Shown: positions 9,636-18,559, counted from the stretch's first letter. The stretch is DNA of 64,000 bases from Pseudomonas haemolytica (GCF_009659625.1 NZ_VOIW01000008.1:62001-126000); one strand, 5' to 3'. Numbers and translations are program-made. Notes: generated by a model not told the origin, from the sequence alone.

Positions 9636-10271
9636 ATGTCCCGTCCTACCCGTCCTGATTCACGTCGCCCTGGCGTGAAACCTCCACATTCCGCTGCGCG
9701 TCGTGTCGCCAAGGCACCACCGGCCGAGCCGAAGTTGATCCTGTTCAATAAACCGTTCGATGTGCTGACCCAGTTCAGCGACGAAGGCGGGCGCGCGACC
9801 CTCAAGGACTTTATCGACATACCCGGCATCTACCCGGCGGGGCGCCTGGACCGTGACAGCGAGGGCCTGCTGCTGCTGACCAATGATGGCCAGCTACAGG
9901 CGCGCATTGCCGACCCCAAGCACAAGCTGGCGAAAACCTACTGGGTGCAGGTAGAAGGTAAGCCGACGGAAGAACAGCTGCAACGCCTGCGTGAGGGGGT
10001 GGAGCTCAATGACGGCATGACCTTGCCCGCCGAAGCTCGACAACTGGATGAGCCCGACTTATGGCCGCGCAACCCGCCGGTACGGTTTCGCAAAAGTGTG
10101 CCGACCCACTGGCTGGAACTGGTGATTCGCGAAGGGCGTAACCGCCAGGTACGGCGCATGACCGCGGCAGTGGGTCTGCCGACATTGCGCCTGGTGCGCG
10201 TGCGTATTGGTGACTGGTCGATCGACGGCCTGGATCAAGGCCAATGGAAGGCAGTGCCGGCGCGTTTATAA
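9636..10271 (+). CDS. rluE: 23S rRNA pseudouridine synthase RluE-type
   Basis: An RsuA/RluB/E/F-family pseudouridine synthase of 211 residues with no S4 domain and a basic, disordered N-terminal tail (about 1-30). The catalytic motif AGRLDRDSEGLLLLTND has its nucleophilic Asp in RLDRD. KLILFNKPFDVL and the C-terminal REGRNRQVRRMTAAVGLPTLRLVRVRIG follow the RluE pattern. E. coli RluE modifies U2457 of 23S rRNA, and the same target is inferred. Its last six bases overlap the 3' end of the convergent DUF2788 gene. Confidence 0.88.
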   Translation: MSRPTRPDSRRPGVKPPHSAARRVAKAPPAEPKLILFNKPFDVLTQFSDEGGRATLKDFIDIPGIYPAGRLDRDSEGLLLLTNDGQLQARIADPKHKLAKTYWVQVEGKPTEEQLQRLREGVELNDGMTLPAEARQLDEPDLWPRNPPVRFRKSVPTHWLELVIREGRNRQVRRMTAAVGLPTLRLVRVRIGDWSIDGLDQGQWKAVPARL

Positions 10272-10484
10272 AGCGCCGGATTCGATCAGGCCGATCACCA
10301 CGCTCTTGATGATGAACGCGGCCACGCCCAGGCCCAGCACGAAAAACAGGATGAACGAACCAAAGCGCCCGGCCTTGGATTTCTTCGCCAGGTCCCAGAC
10401 GATAAAGCCCATGAAAATAATTAGGATAGTGACCAGGCCGGTCATCATCCATTCTTCAAACAGGGCGGGGTCGATGTTGTTCAT
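10266..10484 (-). CDS. DUF2788 small membrane protein
   Basis: A 72-residue protein beginning MNNIDPALFEEWMMTGLVTI with two predicted transmembrane helices (about 14-33 and 42-65) joined by a basic turn (KKSKAGRF). It matches the small DUF2788 family next to amn and rluE in pseudomonads. The ATG at 10484 is preceded by an AGAG-type ribosome site. Its 3' end overlaps rluE by six bases. No function is known. Confidence 0.8.
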   Translation of the reverse strand: MNNIDPALFEEWMMTGLVTILIIFMGFIVWDLAKKSKAGRFGSFILFFVLGLGVAAFIIKSVVIGLIESGAL

Positions 10485-10562
10485 GGGGCTCTTCCAGCAA
10501 GACAAGCGAGCAGTATACGGCAGCGTTACCGACGCAACATTGACCTGAGTCGAAGCATAATC

Positions 10563-10598
10563 CAAATGTGGGAGGGGGCTTGCTCCCTCCCACATTTG
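10563..10598. repeat. Single REP hairpin
   Basis: CAAATGTGGGAGG and CCTCCCACATTTG form a near-perfect hairpin around GGGCTTGCTC. It is a collapsed version of the paired REPs elsewhere in the window. It lies 14 bases beyond the lrp stop and may act as its 3' end structure. Confidence 0.88.
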
Positions 10599-10611
10599 AC
10601 CTTCACCGGTC

Positions 10612-11091
10612 TTAAGTGCGCAGGTGGGTCAGGGGCAGTTCGGTGCTGTTCAATACCTGGTTCAGCACAAAGCTGGAGCGCACGCTGGTCACGCCTTCGA
10701 TGCGGGTCAGATGCCCCAGCAGCAATTTCTGGTAGTGGTCCATATCCGGCACCACCACCTTCAACTGATAGTCCGCATCCATACCCGTCACCAGGCTGCA
10801 CTCCAGCACTTGCGGCAGGGTGCGAATGGCCGCTTCAAAATTCTCAAAGCGCTCCGGTGTGTGACGGTCCATGCCGATCAGCACATAGGCAGTAAGGCTC
10901 AGGCCAAGCATCTTGCGATCCAGCAAGGCAACCTGGCGCGCAATGTAGCCGTCGTCCTCCAACTGCTTGACCCGGCGTGAGCAGGGCGAAGGCGACAGGC
11001 CGATACGCTCGGCCAGCTCCTGATTGGAGATCCTCGCGTCGCGCTGCAATTCCGCCAGAATACTCAGGTCGTATCGGTCAAGCTTGCTCAT
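10612..11091 (-). CDS. Lrp/AsnC-family transcriptional regulator
   Basis: A 159-residue regulator with an N-terminal winged helix-turn-helix (LDRYDLSILAELQRDARISN, then ELAERIGLSPSPCSRRVKQL at about 20-45) and a C-terminal RAM/effector domain (about 65-150). It probably binds an amino acid as an octamer and acts on a nearby operon. The conserved position equals PA3965. Its start at 11091 faces the 428-base gap that carries the candidate transcript described separately. Confidence 0.9.
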   Translation of the reverse strand: MSKLDRYDLSILAELQRDARISNQELAERIGLSPSPCSRRVKQLEDDGYIARQVALLDRKMLGLSLTAYVLIGMDRHTPERFENFEAAIRTLPQVLECSLVTGMDADYQLKVVVPDMDHYQKLLLGHLTRIEGVTSVRSSFVLNQVLNSTELPLTHLRT

Positions 11092-11199
11092 TGGGTTGGC
11101 CTTTGTCGTAACTATTGCGGTGAATTATCCATGAAGGGTTAAAAATTGCGCAAGCACTGTTTATTGACGCAATCTTCGCAATCATCTGCCTGGCCGGCA

Positions 11200-11408
11200 C
11201 GCCTATGATTACCAACAGAATCACCGCTTGGACAACAGTCCACAGCAGCGCGCCCAATCAGGCCCGCTGCGGCCGCCGCCCCAGCAGGGTTGAGCCGGCC
11301 TCCAGGCTGCACACTGTCCACAAGACGGCGTGAGGTGAGCCAACGTCAAAAGCGTTGAGCATGGACGAAGTTCTCAAGGGGTGGCCGACGGGTCACCCCT
11401 TTTCTTTG
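11200..11408 (+). ncRNA. Candidate small RNA or attenuated leader ending in a terminator
   Basis: Between the divergent lrp start (11091) and the next gene (11520) there is a clear plus-strand terminator at 11376-11408 but no plausible open frame in front of it. Any plus-strand transcript it ends must therefore start inside this gap. Two small hairpins precede it: TGGAC-AACA-GTCCA at 11229-11242 and AACG...CGTT at 11342-11356. It could be a free small RNA of roughly 200 nt or the attenuated leader of the downstream DUF6515 gene. The 5' end shown is a guess. Only two GGA motifs are visible, so it does not look like an RsmX/Y/Z RNA. Confidence 0.35.
11376..11408 (+). terminator. Rho-independent terminator
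   Basis: Stem AAGGGGTG (11376-11383) pairs with CACCCCTT (11394-11401), then TTTCTTTG. It lies 112 bases before the DUF6515 start, on the same strand, and does not follow any coding gene. Confidence 0.78.
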
Positions 11409-11519
11409 CGCGCGTCTTTTGCCTTCAGAAAATAGTCTTCACTGCTGATAACCTGCTCGAGAACCGGGTGAGGCTTTTCCAGTCTCATGTGTAGGCCCTA
11501 ATCCGCAGTGAGGAATAGC

Positions 11520-12476
11520 ATGAAGCGCATCTGGCGTATGGCAGGTGTTGGTTTGCTGGTGGTCAGCGTCGGCACGCAGGTAATGGCAGACGAGCGCGAT
11601 AACTCACCGGGCCAGGGGCAACGGTCTGAAAACAATCAGCCACGCCCACAAAACCCGCATGGTGATCGCGGTGGTCAGCACGAGGGTGGCCAATGGCAAG
11701 GTCGCCCTCAAAGTAATGAGCCAGGACGACCGGCACCGCAACCCTCCAATAATCTACCTATCCAGAGCCGACCCGATACCGTGCGTCAGACCCAGGAGCC
11801 GCGCCAGGGTTACTACCGTGATATCCCTCGACGTAACGATGACAATCGGCATTGGGAGGCTGGTGGCCCCGGTTCGCGTCCGGGTAATGATCGTCCCGGT
11901 GATAACCGCTGGCCAGGCCGCCCGGACGGGCACGGCAACGGCTGGGGCCCCGGCCCGCAGCATCGCCCCGGCTATGTGGTGGATCGCTTCCCCGATCGTA
12001 ATTACCGCGTGCCGTACCGTGGCCAGGACTACTTTTTCTCCGGCGGCTATTGGTATCGCCCTCAAGGCCCCCGCTACGTGGTAGTGACGCCGCCGTATGG
12101 CATCCGCGTGCATTACCTGCCGGACTACGCACGGGAAGTGTGGGTCGGTGGTTCGCTGTTGTTCCTCGCTGCTGGCGCCTACTACGCCTATGAGCAAAGC
12201 ACCCAGCAATACGTAGTGGTACAACCGCCGACGCAGGTGCCATCACCCCAGCCGGCGCCTCAAGGCAATGGCTATGACGTAGTGGCTTATCCTGCCAATG
12301 GCCAATCCCAAGCCCAGGTGCAGCAGGACGGTTATGACTGTTATCGCTGGGCGGTGCAGCAAAGTGGCTTTGACCCGCGCACGGTCACCTACGCCCCTGA
12401 CCCGGCGGTAGTGCAAACCTACCGCCAGGCCCAGGGCAACTGCCTGGGCAGTCGTGGGTATCAGGTGCAGTACTAG
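11520..12476 (+). CDS. DUF6515 exported protein, Pro/Gly/Arg-rich
   Basis: A 318-residue secreted or periplasmic protein. The ATG at 11520 (MKRIWRMAGVGLLVV) is chosen because GTGAGGA precedes it; a GTG at 11508 is in frame but weaker. A signal peptide ends near VMA (about 23). Residues 25-160 are low-complexity, rich in Gln, Gly, Pro, Arg and Asn. A folded Tyr-rich part follows (YRVPYRGQDYFFSGGYWYRP, YGIRVHYLPD), then a hydrophobic glycine-rich segment (SLLFLAAGAYYAYE). The tail has two cysteines, in YDCYRWAVQQSGFDP and GNCLGSRGY. The stop codon shares the four bases CTAG (12473-12476) with the stop of the convergent efflux gene. Function unknown. Confidence 0.78.
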   Translation: MKRIWRMAGVGLLVVSVGTQVMADERDNSPGQGQRSENNQPRPQNPHGDRGGQHEGGQWQGRPQSNEPGRPAPQPSNNLPIQSRPDTVRQTQEPRQGYYRDIPRRNDDNRHWEAGGPGSRPGNDRPGDNRWPGRPDGHGNGWGPGPQHRPGYVVDRFPDRNYRVPYRGQDYFFSGGYWYRPQGPRYVVVTPPYGIRVHYLPDYAREVWVGGSLLFLAAGAYYAYEQSTQQYVVVQPPTQVPSPQPAPQGNGYDVVAYPANGQSQAQVQQDGYDCYRWAVQQSGFDPRTVTYAPDPAVVQTYRQAQGNCLGSRGYQVQY

Positions 12477-13366
12477 GTCTTGTTGCCGGTGACCACTTCC
12501 CGCGGGTCGGCATGCACCAGCACTTCGGCGCGTGGGTAAGCCTGGTGAATGGCGTCGGCGGCCTGGTCGCTGATGCCGTGGGCCACCGACAAGGTCAATT
12601 CCCCCGGCAGCTCCAAGTGCAACTGCACAAACCAGTGGCTGCCGGAAATGCGTGTGCGCAAGTCATGGGCGCCCAGCACCCCAGGTACGCCACGGGCCAG
12701 TTCCAGCATGTGCTGGCTGACATCTGGCGGTAACTCTTCATCCATCAACACCGCGAAGCTCTCCCGGGCGATCTGGATCGCGCTCCACAGAATGTAGACG
12801 GCGATGCCCAGGCCAAACCAGGCATCGACCTGATGAAAGCCAAAGCCTGCCAGCACCAGCGCAATCAGGATGCTGCCATTGAGCAGCAAGTCCGAGCGGT
12901 AGTGCAGCGAGTCAGCGCGTACCGCGTTCGAGCCGGTCTCCCGCACCACGCGGTGTTGCAACATCAGCAGGGCCACGGTCAGCGCCAGGGATAAAATAAT
13001 CACGCCAATACTCAGCCACGGCGCGCCCACGGGCTCCGGATGTTTGAGCCGCTCAAACGCCTGGAGCGCAATCAGCACCGCACTGCCGCCGATAAACAAC
13101 GCTTGCGCCATACCTGCCAGCGATTCCGCCTTGCCGTGCCCATAACGGTGATCGTCATCGGCGGGGCGCAGGGCGTAGTGCACCGCCAGCAGGTTCAACA
13201 GCGAGGTCACGCCATCGAGCAGCGAGTCGGTCAACCCGGCGAGCATGCTCACCGAGCCGCTGAGCCACCAGGCAATGGCCTTGGTGACAATCAGCACACA
13301 GGCCACGCCCACCGAGGCGCGGGTGGCCAGGCGCAGGAGCCTGGCGTGTTCGGGGCTGCTGGTCAT
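12473..13366 (-). CDS. fieF: Cation diffusion facilitator (FieF-like Zn/Fe efflux)
   Basis: A 297-residue inner-membrane antiporter of the CDF family with six transmembrane helices and a cytoplasmic C-terminal domain. The metal site of FieF/YiiP is visible: DSLLD in helix 2 and HYRSD in helix 5, both of the DxxxD/HxxxD type. The RYGHGKAESLAG signature follows helix 2, and the C-terminal domain contains LHLELPGELTLSVAHGISD. It exports divalent cations such as Zn2+ or Fe2+. Gene position matches PA3963. The metal choice is inferred only from the DD-HD site. Confidence 0.88.
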   Translation of the reverse strand: MTSSPEHARLLRLATRASVGVACVLIVTKAIAWWLSGSVSMLAGLTDSLLDGVTSLLNLLAVHYALRPADDDHRYGHGKAESLAGMAQALFIGGSAVLIALQAFERLKHPEPVGAPWLSIGVIILSLALTVALLMLQHRVVRETGSNAVRADSLHYRSDLLLNGSILIALVLAGFGFHQVDAWFGLGIAVYILWSAIQIARESFAVLMDEELPPDVSQHMLELARGVPGVLGAHDLRTRISGSHWFVQLHLELPGELTLSVAHGISDQAADAIHQAYPRAEVLVHADPREVVTGNKT

Positions 13367-13375
13367 GAGCAGTCC

Positions 13376-13795
13376 TTAAGCGGCTGGCTGCAGGCCCAGG
13401 GCCGCCAGTTGATGCACGCTGCCCTTGAACTGGATCAGGCGTGGGTCATCCAGCGGCAGGGCGCGACCGGTTTCCTTCTGGATGATGCTTTGCAGCTTGG
13501 CATTGTCGACCTTGCCGTCGGCACCGATGGCTTCGTGGAGTTTCTCCGGGGCGACCTGGGCGGTCTTGCCCGGTTCGAAGTAAATCGCACCGGTGGCGAA
13601 GTCGACGCCGAACGCGATCAGGCCGGGGATCACGTAGAACAGCAAGCCGACGGCATCGAGCACGGCGATGGCCGGGTCGATCTTGCCGTCGATCTGACCA
13701 CGGCGGTCGGGGTAGAAAATCGACCCGCAGGCGGTGAGTTGGCTCAGCAGGGTGACGGCGAGGACACCGCCGATGACACGGGAAGCGATACGCAT
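13376..13795 (-). CDS. Putative lipoprotein
   Basis: A 139-residue protein starting MRIASRVIGGVLAVT, with lipobox LTAC at about 20-23, so it is probably a lipid-anchored envelope protein. The ATG at 13795 has a strong AGGAG site seven bases upstream; an in-frame GTG at 13813 lies before that site and is rejected. A hydrophobic stretch (VLDAVGLLFYVIPGLIAFGVDFATGAIYF) follows at about 45-72. Pseudomonas homologues of this type are sometimes mislabelled as polyribonucleotide nucleotidyltransferase, but nothing here resembles that enzyme. Function unknown. It lies nine bases upstream of the efflux gene and is probably co-transcribed with it. Confidence 0.75.
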   Translation of the reverse strand: MRIASRVIGGVLAVTLLSQLTACGSIFYPDRRGQIDGKIDPAIAVLDAVGLLFYVIPGLIAFGVDFATGAIYFEPGKTAQVAPEKLHEAIGADGKVDNAKLQSIIQKETGRALPLDDPRLIQFKGSVHQLAALGLQPAA

Positions 13796-13857
13796 GAAAA
13801 GTCTCCTGAACACTATTTAAGGGTGACTATAAGCGAGTCTACAAGGCGATGATGTCC

Positions 13858-13889
13858 AAATGTGGGAGCGGGCTTGCTCGCTCCCACAT
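13858..13889. repeat. Single REP hairpin
   Basis: AAATGTGGGAGCG and CGCTCCCACATCT flank GGCTTGCT. It lies between the divergent lipoprotein and hrpB genes, about 65 bases before the hrpB start. Confidence 0.88.
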
Positions 13890-13955
13890 CTGACTCTGTT
13901 CCCAATGGGATTATGCAGTTCGCCGTTATACTCGCCGCTCTGCTTTGGAGCCAGT

Positions 13956-16463
13956 ATGAATTCGTTGCCGATCGATGATGTTTTACCCGCCCTGCGTGAC
14001 GCCTTGGCCCATCGCCATGAAGCTGTGCTGGAAGCGCCGCCCGGCGCCGGTAAAACCACCCGTGTGCCCTTGGCCTTATTGAATGAAGCCTGGCTCGCCG
14101 GGCAAACCATCCTGATGCTTGAACCCCGGCGCCTGGCTGCGCGTGCTGCCGCAGAGCGACTGGCCAGCGAGCTGGGTGAAAAGGTCGGTGAGACCGTTGG
14201 CTACCGCATCCGCCTCGACAGCAAAGTCGGCCCCAACACGCGTATCGAAGTGGTCACCGAAGGCATCCTCACCCGTCGCCTGCAAGACGACCCCGCGCTG
14301 GAGGGCGTGGGCCTGTTGATCTTCGACGAATTCCACGAGCGCAGCCTCGATGCCGACCTGGCGCTGGCCCTGAGCCTCAACGGCCGCGAGCTGTTTCGCG
14401 ACGAGCAGCCGCTGAAAATCCTGCTAATGTCCGCCACCCTCGAAGGCGAGCGCCTCGCCAGCCTGCTGGATGACGCGCCGATTCTGCGCAGCGAAGGGCG
14501 CATGTTTCCGGTGCAGATGCGCTGGGGGCGGCCGTACCAGGCCGGGGAATTTATCGAGCCGCGGGTGGTGCAGACTATTCTCGAAGCCGTGCATGACGAG
14601 ACCGGCAGCGTGCTGGTGTTTTTGCCGGGGCAGGCGGAGATTCGCCGGGTCAACCAGCAACTGGCCGACGCCCTGGGGGATCGCCCCGATGTGTTGTTAT
14701 GCCCGCTGCATGGCGAGCTGGACCTCAACGCCCAACGCGCCGCCATCGACCCGGCGCCGGCCGGCAAGCGCAAGGTGGTGCTGGCCACCAACATCGCCGA
14801 GACCAGCCTGACCATCAACGGCGTGCGCGTTGTCATCGATGCCGGGCTGGCGCGGGTGCCGCGTTTCGACCCGGGCAGCGGCATGACCCGCCTCGACACC
14901 CAGCGCATCTCCCGCGCCAGTGCTACCCAGCGTGCCGGTCGGGCAGGGCGGTTGGAGCCGGGGGTGTGTTATCGGTTGTGGTCCGAAGACCAGCATGACG
15001 GCCTGGCCGCGTATGGCAGTGCGGAAATCCTCGCCGCCGACCTGGCCGGCCTGGCCTTGCAGCTGGCACGTTGGGGTGTGAGGCCCAGCCAGTTGGTGTG
15101 GCTGGATGTGCCGCCCACTGCCGCATATGCCCAGGCCCAGGAGCTGCTGCAACGCCTCGGCGCCTTGAACGAAGAAACCCTCACCGCCCATGGCCAGAAA
15201 ATGGCCGAGTTGCCGGCCCACCCGCGTATCGCCCATCTGCTGTTGCGCGGGCAGGACCTGGGGCTGGCTGCCATGGCCTGTGACGTGGCGGCGCTGTTGG
15301 GCGAACGCGATATCTTGCGCGGTGGTGGTGCGGATTTGCACAGCCGCCTGACGCTGATGTCCGGCGAAGAGCGTGCGCGCGGCGGCCAAGGTGGCGTGCA
15401 GCGCGCCAGGCAACTGGCTCGGCAATACCGCGGCTACTTGCGTGGCAAAGCGACCCAGCCGGTGGAGAATCCTGACCACCCGCGCTGGCTCGGCGCCTTG
15501 TTGGCGCTGGCGTACCCGGATCGCGTCGCCCAGCAACGTCGCCCCGGTGGCGCCGAATATCGCCTGGCCAACGGCCGTGCTGCGTTGTTCGCCGAGGCCG
15601 ACAGCCTGATGAAGCAAGCCTGGCTGGTGATCGCTGACCTTGGCAGCCGCCAGGGCCAACGCGAAGAGCGCATCTACCTGGCGGCGGATTTTGATCCGGC
15701 GCTGTTCGACACGGTGCTTGCCGAGCAAGTGCGCAACGTCGACCAACTCGATTGGGATGAACGCGAAGGCGTATTGCGTGCCGAACGCCAGCGCAAGGTC
15801 GGTGAGCTGGTGCTCAGTCGTGAACCCTTGACCGGCGTCGACGAATCCGCCCGCAGCCAGGCGCTGGTCAACCTGGTGCGCCGCAAAGGCCTGGAGCTGC
15901 TGCCCTGGACCCCGGAACTGCGCCAATGGCAGGCCCGTGTGATGCTGCTGCGCCAACTGGATGCCGGCAAAACCAGCGAGTGGCCCGATATCAGCGACAA
16001 AGCCCTGCTCGCCAGCCTGGAACACTGGCTGATGCCGTACCTGGGCAAAGTCTCGCGCCTGAGCCATTTCGCCAACCTGGATATTTCCAGCTTCCTGCAC
16101 AACCTGCTGCCCTGGCCACTGCCCCAGCGCCTGGATGAACTCGCGCCCCAGCATGTGAAAGTGCCGTCGGGCTCGTCTGTGCGCCTGGACTACAGCGAAC
16201 AGCCGCCGATCCTTGCGGTGCGCTTGCAGGAGCTGTTCGGGCTGGCGGACACCCCACGCATTGCCGGCGGGCGCCTGGCGGTGAAGTTGCACCTGCTATC
16301 CCCGGCGCGGCGGCCGGTGCAGGTGACGCAAGACCTGGCGAACTTCTGGCGCAGTACCTATGCCGAGGTGAAGAAGGATCTCAAGGGGCGGTATCCGAAG
16401 CATTACTGGCCGGATGATCCGTTGGTGGCCGAAGCGACGGCCAGGATCAAGCCGCGTAAATAG
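13956..16463 (+). CDS. hrpB: ATP-dependent RNA helicase HrpB
   Basis: An 835-residue DEAH/RHA-type helicase. It shows the P-loop EAPPGAGKTT (about 27-36), DEFH box in LLIFDEFHERSLDADL (about 125), SATLEG, the domain 2 motif VLATNIAETSLTINGVRVVIDAG and QRAGRAGRLEPGVCYRLW. These are followed by the HA2 and HrpB-specific C-terminal domains. The ATG at 13956 follows TTTGGAG and gives the standard HrpB N-terminus (MNSLPIDDVLPALRDAL); upstream in-frame codons run through the REP. The cellular substrate of HrpB in Pseudomonas is not settled. Confidence 0.93.
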   Translation: MNSLPIDDVLPALRDALAHRHEAVLEAPPGAGKTTRVPLALLNEAWLAGQTILMLEPRRLAARAAAERLASELGEKVGETVGYRIRLDSKVGPNTRIEVVTEGILTRRLQDDPALEGVGLLIFDEFHERSLDADLALALSLNGRELFRDEQPLKILLMSATLEGERLASLLDDAPILRSEGRMFPVQMRWGRPYQAGEFIEPRVVQTILEAVHDETGSVLVFLPGQAEIRRVNQQLADALGDRPDVLLCPLHGELDLNAQRAAIDPAPAGKRKVVLATNIAETSLTINGVRVVIDAGLARVPRFDPGSGMTRLDTQRISRASATQRAGRAGRLEPGVCYRLWSEDQHDGLAAYGSAEILAADLAGLALQLARWGVRPSQLVWLDVPPTAAYAQAQELLQRLGALNEETLTAHGQKMAELPAHPRIAHLLLRGQDLGLAAMACDVAALLGERDILRGGGADLHSRLTLMSGEERARGGQGGVQRARQLARQYRGYLRGKATQPVENPDHPRWLGALLALAYPDRVAQQRRPGGAEYRLANGRAALFAEADSLMKQAWLVIADLGSRQGQREERIYLAADFDPALFDTVLAEQVRNVDQLDWDEREGVLRAERQRKVGELVLSREPLTGVDESARSQALVNLVRRKGLELLPWTPELRQWQARVMLLRQLDAGKTSEWPDISDKALLASLEHWLMPYLGKVSRLSHFANLDISSFLHNLLPWPLPQRLDELAPQHVKVPSGSSVRLDYSEQPPILAVRLQELFGLADTPRIAGGRLAVKLHLLSPARRPVQVTQDLANFWRSTYAEVKKDLKGRYPKHYWPDDPLVAEATARIKPRK

Positions 16464-16477
16464 CCACGATACCGTTC

Positions 16478-16570
16478 AAATGTGGGAGGGGGCTTGCTCC
16501 CGATAGCAGTGGGCCAGTCAACTTATCTGTAGCTGGCCGGCCGCTATCGGGAGCAAGCCCCCTCCCACAT
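16478..16570. repeat. REPIN (paired inverted REP sequences)
   Basis: Two inverted REP copies with paired TCCCGATAGCAG and CGCTATCGGGA arms, in the convergent gap between hrpB and the phosphodiesterase-family gene. Confidence 0.93.
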
Positions 16571-16587
16571 GGATTTTGTGGTGGTGG

Positions 16588-17676
16588 TTATTGCGCGGCA
16601 GGCAGCAGGAAGCGGGCGATCACCGGCAGATGGTTGGAGATGCGCAAGGTGTCTTCCTGCCTTACCTTGGCCTCCACCCGCTTGATTCCCGGGCTGTAGA
16701 ACAGGTAGTCCAGGGTGCGATCCGGGCCATCAAGGCTAGGGTCGTTGGGAAAATGCGTCAGCCATTTCTCACGATCGATCCCACTGGATTCGCTGTTTCT
16801 CGGGATCATCGGGTACTTATCCCACAGCAGATGCAGCTCACTGTCCGGCGAATACTGCCCGCGCTTGCCCGCGTCCAGGCGCAGGAATTGCCCCAGTGGC
16901 AGCAAGTTGAAATCCCCGCCGATCAACCAGGGCGTGCCACGGCCTTCGAACTTATCCAACAGCTTCACCGTGGCCTGCACCTGTTGTTGCGCCGCCGAAC
17001 GCCCAGGCACGCCGCCGTCCAGGCGGGTATTGAGCACCGCCAGTTGGCCGCCATCGCTCAAGGGCAGGTATGTCAGTAGCAACGCCGGCTTGGGTTGGAA
17101 TTGCCGGCTGATGAAGTTGGCTTCGGGGGCCGGCAGTTGCAGGCGTTCGGCGTGTTCGATCTGGTAGCGGCTGAGGGTGGCGAGCTTGCGGCCGACGCTG
17201 CCGAAGATATGCAGGTTGGGGATAAAGTCGGCTTTCCAGTCGAACGCCTGGGTGCTGCACGGGTAGAGGTCGACCAGGCGTTCCTGCAACAGGGCAAGCT
17301 GGTCCTGGTAGTGGGACGGCTTGGCGCCTTCGTCGAGCTCCTGCAACAGCAGGATGTCGGGTTGTTCGTCGCGGATCACCCGGGCCACTTCATCCAGGCT
17401 GGCGGCCATGTCTTCCACTGTGGGACGGTCGTCCGGGCCGCTGCCGTCGGTGGTGTCGTACCAGAATACGTAGTTCTTGCCGGCCAGGTATTGCACGTTC
17501 CAGGTCATCACCTTGAGCGCCTGCCCCGGCAACAAGGTCGGGGCGCGAGGTGCCACGCAGCTGACGGGCAAGGTCTCTTTGTCGGCAGGGCGCCAGGTCA
17601 GGCTGTAGATCAGCGCCGCCAGCAGGCCGGCGATGATCAACAGGCTCAACAGGGTGATGCGCAATAAACGGGTCAT
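16588..17676 (-). CDS. Endonuclease/exonuclease/phosphatase (EEP) family protein
   Basis: A 362-residue protein anchored by one N-terminal transmembrane helix (about 6-28), so the catalytic part is probably periplasmic. The EEP metal and catalytic residues are all present: Asn in MTWNVQYL, Glu in LLLQELDEG, Asp and Asn in IGGDFNLLP, Asp in RTLDYLFYS and His in ISNHLPVIARF. EEP enzymes cut phosphodiester bonds in nucleic acids or phospholipids, and the substrate cannot be deduced here. It is followed upstream by the membrane protein gene at 17718 on the same strand, 41 bases apart. Confidence 0.85.
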   Translation of the reverse strand: MTRLLRITLLSLLIIAGLLAALIYSLTWRPADKETLPVSCVAPRAPTLLPGQALKVMTWNVQYLAGKNYVFWYDTTDGSGPDDRPTVEDMAASLDEVARVIRDEQPDILLLQELDEGAKPSHYQDQLALLQERLVDLYPCSTQAFDWKADFIPNLHIFGSVGRKLATLSRYQIEHAERLQLPAPEANFISRQFQPKPALLLTYLPLSDGGQLAVLNTRLDGGVPGRSAAQQQVQATVKLLDKFEGRGTPWLIGGDFNLLPLGQFLRLDAGKRGQYSPDSELHLLWDKYPMIPRNSESSGIDREKWLTHFPNDPSLDGPDRTLDYLFYSPGIKRVEAKVRQEDTLRISNHLPVIARFLLPAAQ

Positions 17677-17717
17677 CGGCTCGGCTTATTTGCGTGTCAG
17701 AAGAGGCACGGAGCATA

Positions 17718-18386
17718 TCACCGCACGTCGGCGTCGCCACCGATCAGCATGAATAAACGGAACAGCACCACGCTGGTGAACAGTTGCAGGAAGCTGTGGG
17801 CGCTGTCCATCAGCAGCCCCAGCAACGGCGCAGGCTCAGGATAGGCCGCCACGCTGGCGCCCTTGAGCAGCCACAGCGGCGTCATCACGCACAGCAGGCA
17901 CACCAGGATTCGCCAGAAGTGCCCGCGGGTCAGGCGAAAACTTTCCTTCATCGCCTCCAAGGCCGGCATGCCGCGCAGCACCAGCAGGTATTCGGCAAAC
18001 GCCAACACCACCATCAGCCACAAGCCCGGCAGGAAATACAGCGACAGGCCCAGCAATATCAGCAACGTGCTCATGGCCGTCAGCAGGGCAAAGCGGGGCC
18101 ACAGGCTCAAGGCCATCGCCCACACATCCTTGATACGGGGCGACTCGCCGCGGGTGCGGGCGTCGAGAAACAGGATCAGGGCGCCGGTGTACAGCGGGTA
18201 CACCAATAAACCCACGATCACGCTGTAGCCGGGGAACGCATCCGGGCCCAGCGTGTGGTCCAGTACCTGTTGCAGCAGGGCTTCGAGGATTACCAATGGC
18301 AGGCACAGCTGGACGATGGCGCCCAGGTTGTGCTGGGTAAAACGGAAGGAGTCGCGCAAAACGTCTAACGGATTCATCAGGTTCAT
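17718..18386 (-). CDS. YciC/UPF0259-like multi-pass membrane protein
   Basis: About 222 residues with five or six hydrophobic helices, opening with MNLMNPLDVLRDSFRFTQHN, a short N-terminal region typical of YciC-like proteins, and containing YPLYTGALILFLDAR and AEYLLVLRGMPALEAMKESF. The ATG at 18386 is preferred because it follows CCAGG at seven bases; an ATG at 18377 is an alternative. Function unknown, envelope-related by family. Probably co-transcribed with the EEP gene downstream. Confidence 0.75.
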   Translation of the reverse strand: MNLMNPLDVLRDSFRFTQHNLGAIVQLCLPLVILEALLQQVLDHTLGPDAFPGYSVIVGLLVYPLYTGALILFLDARTRGESPRIKDVWAMALSLWPRFALLTAMSTLLILLGLSLYFLPGLWLMVVLAFAEYLLVLRGMPALEAMKESFRLTRGHFWRILVCLLCVMTPLWLLKGASVAAYPEPAPLLGLLMDSAHSFLQLFTSVVLFRLFMLIGGDADVR

Positions 18387-18559
18387 CACAGGCCTGGGAG
18401 CAGAGGGCAACACTTTAACCGATCAGGGTCCAAGCGGCGCAAACGTAAACCTTGAGTAAAGACCATTGAAACACCTCGTAACATCCCCATAACTGGAAAG
18501 CCCCCGACCTGATCACAGGCGGGACCAGAATTTTTTATCGGCAATCTAACGAGGTCGCC

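Noticed and set aside
11200..11408. RsmX/Y/Z-type RNA
   Set aside because: Only two GGA motifs, both poorly exposed; the known RNAs have many.
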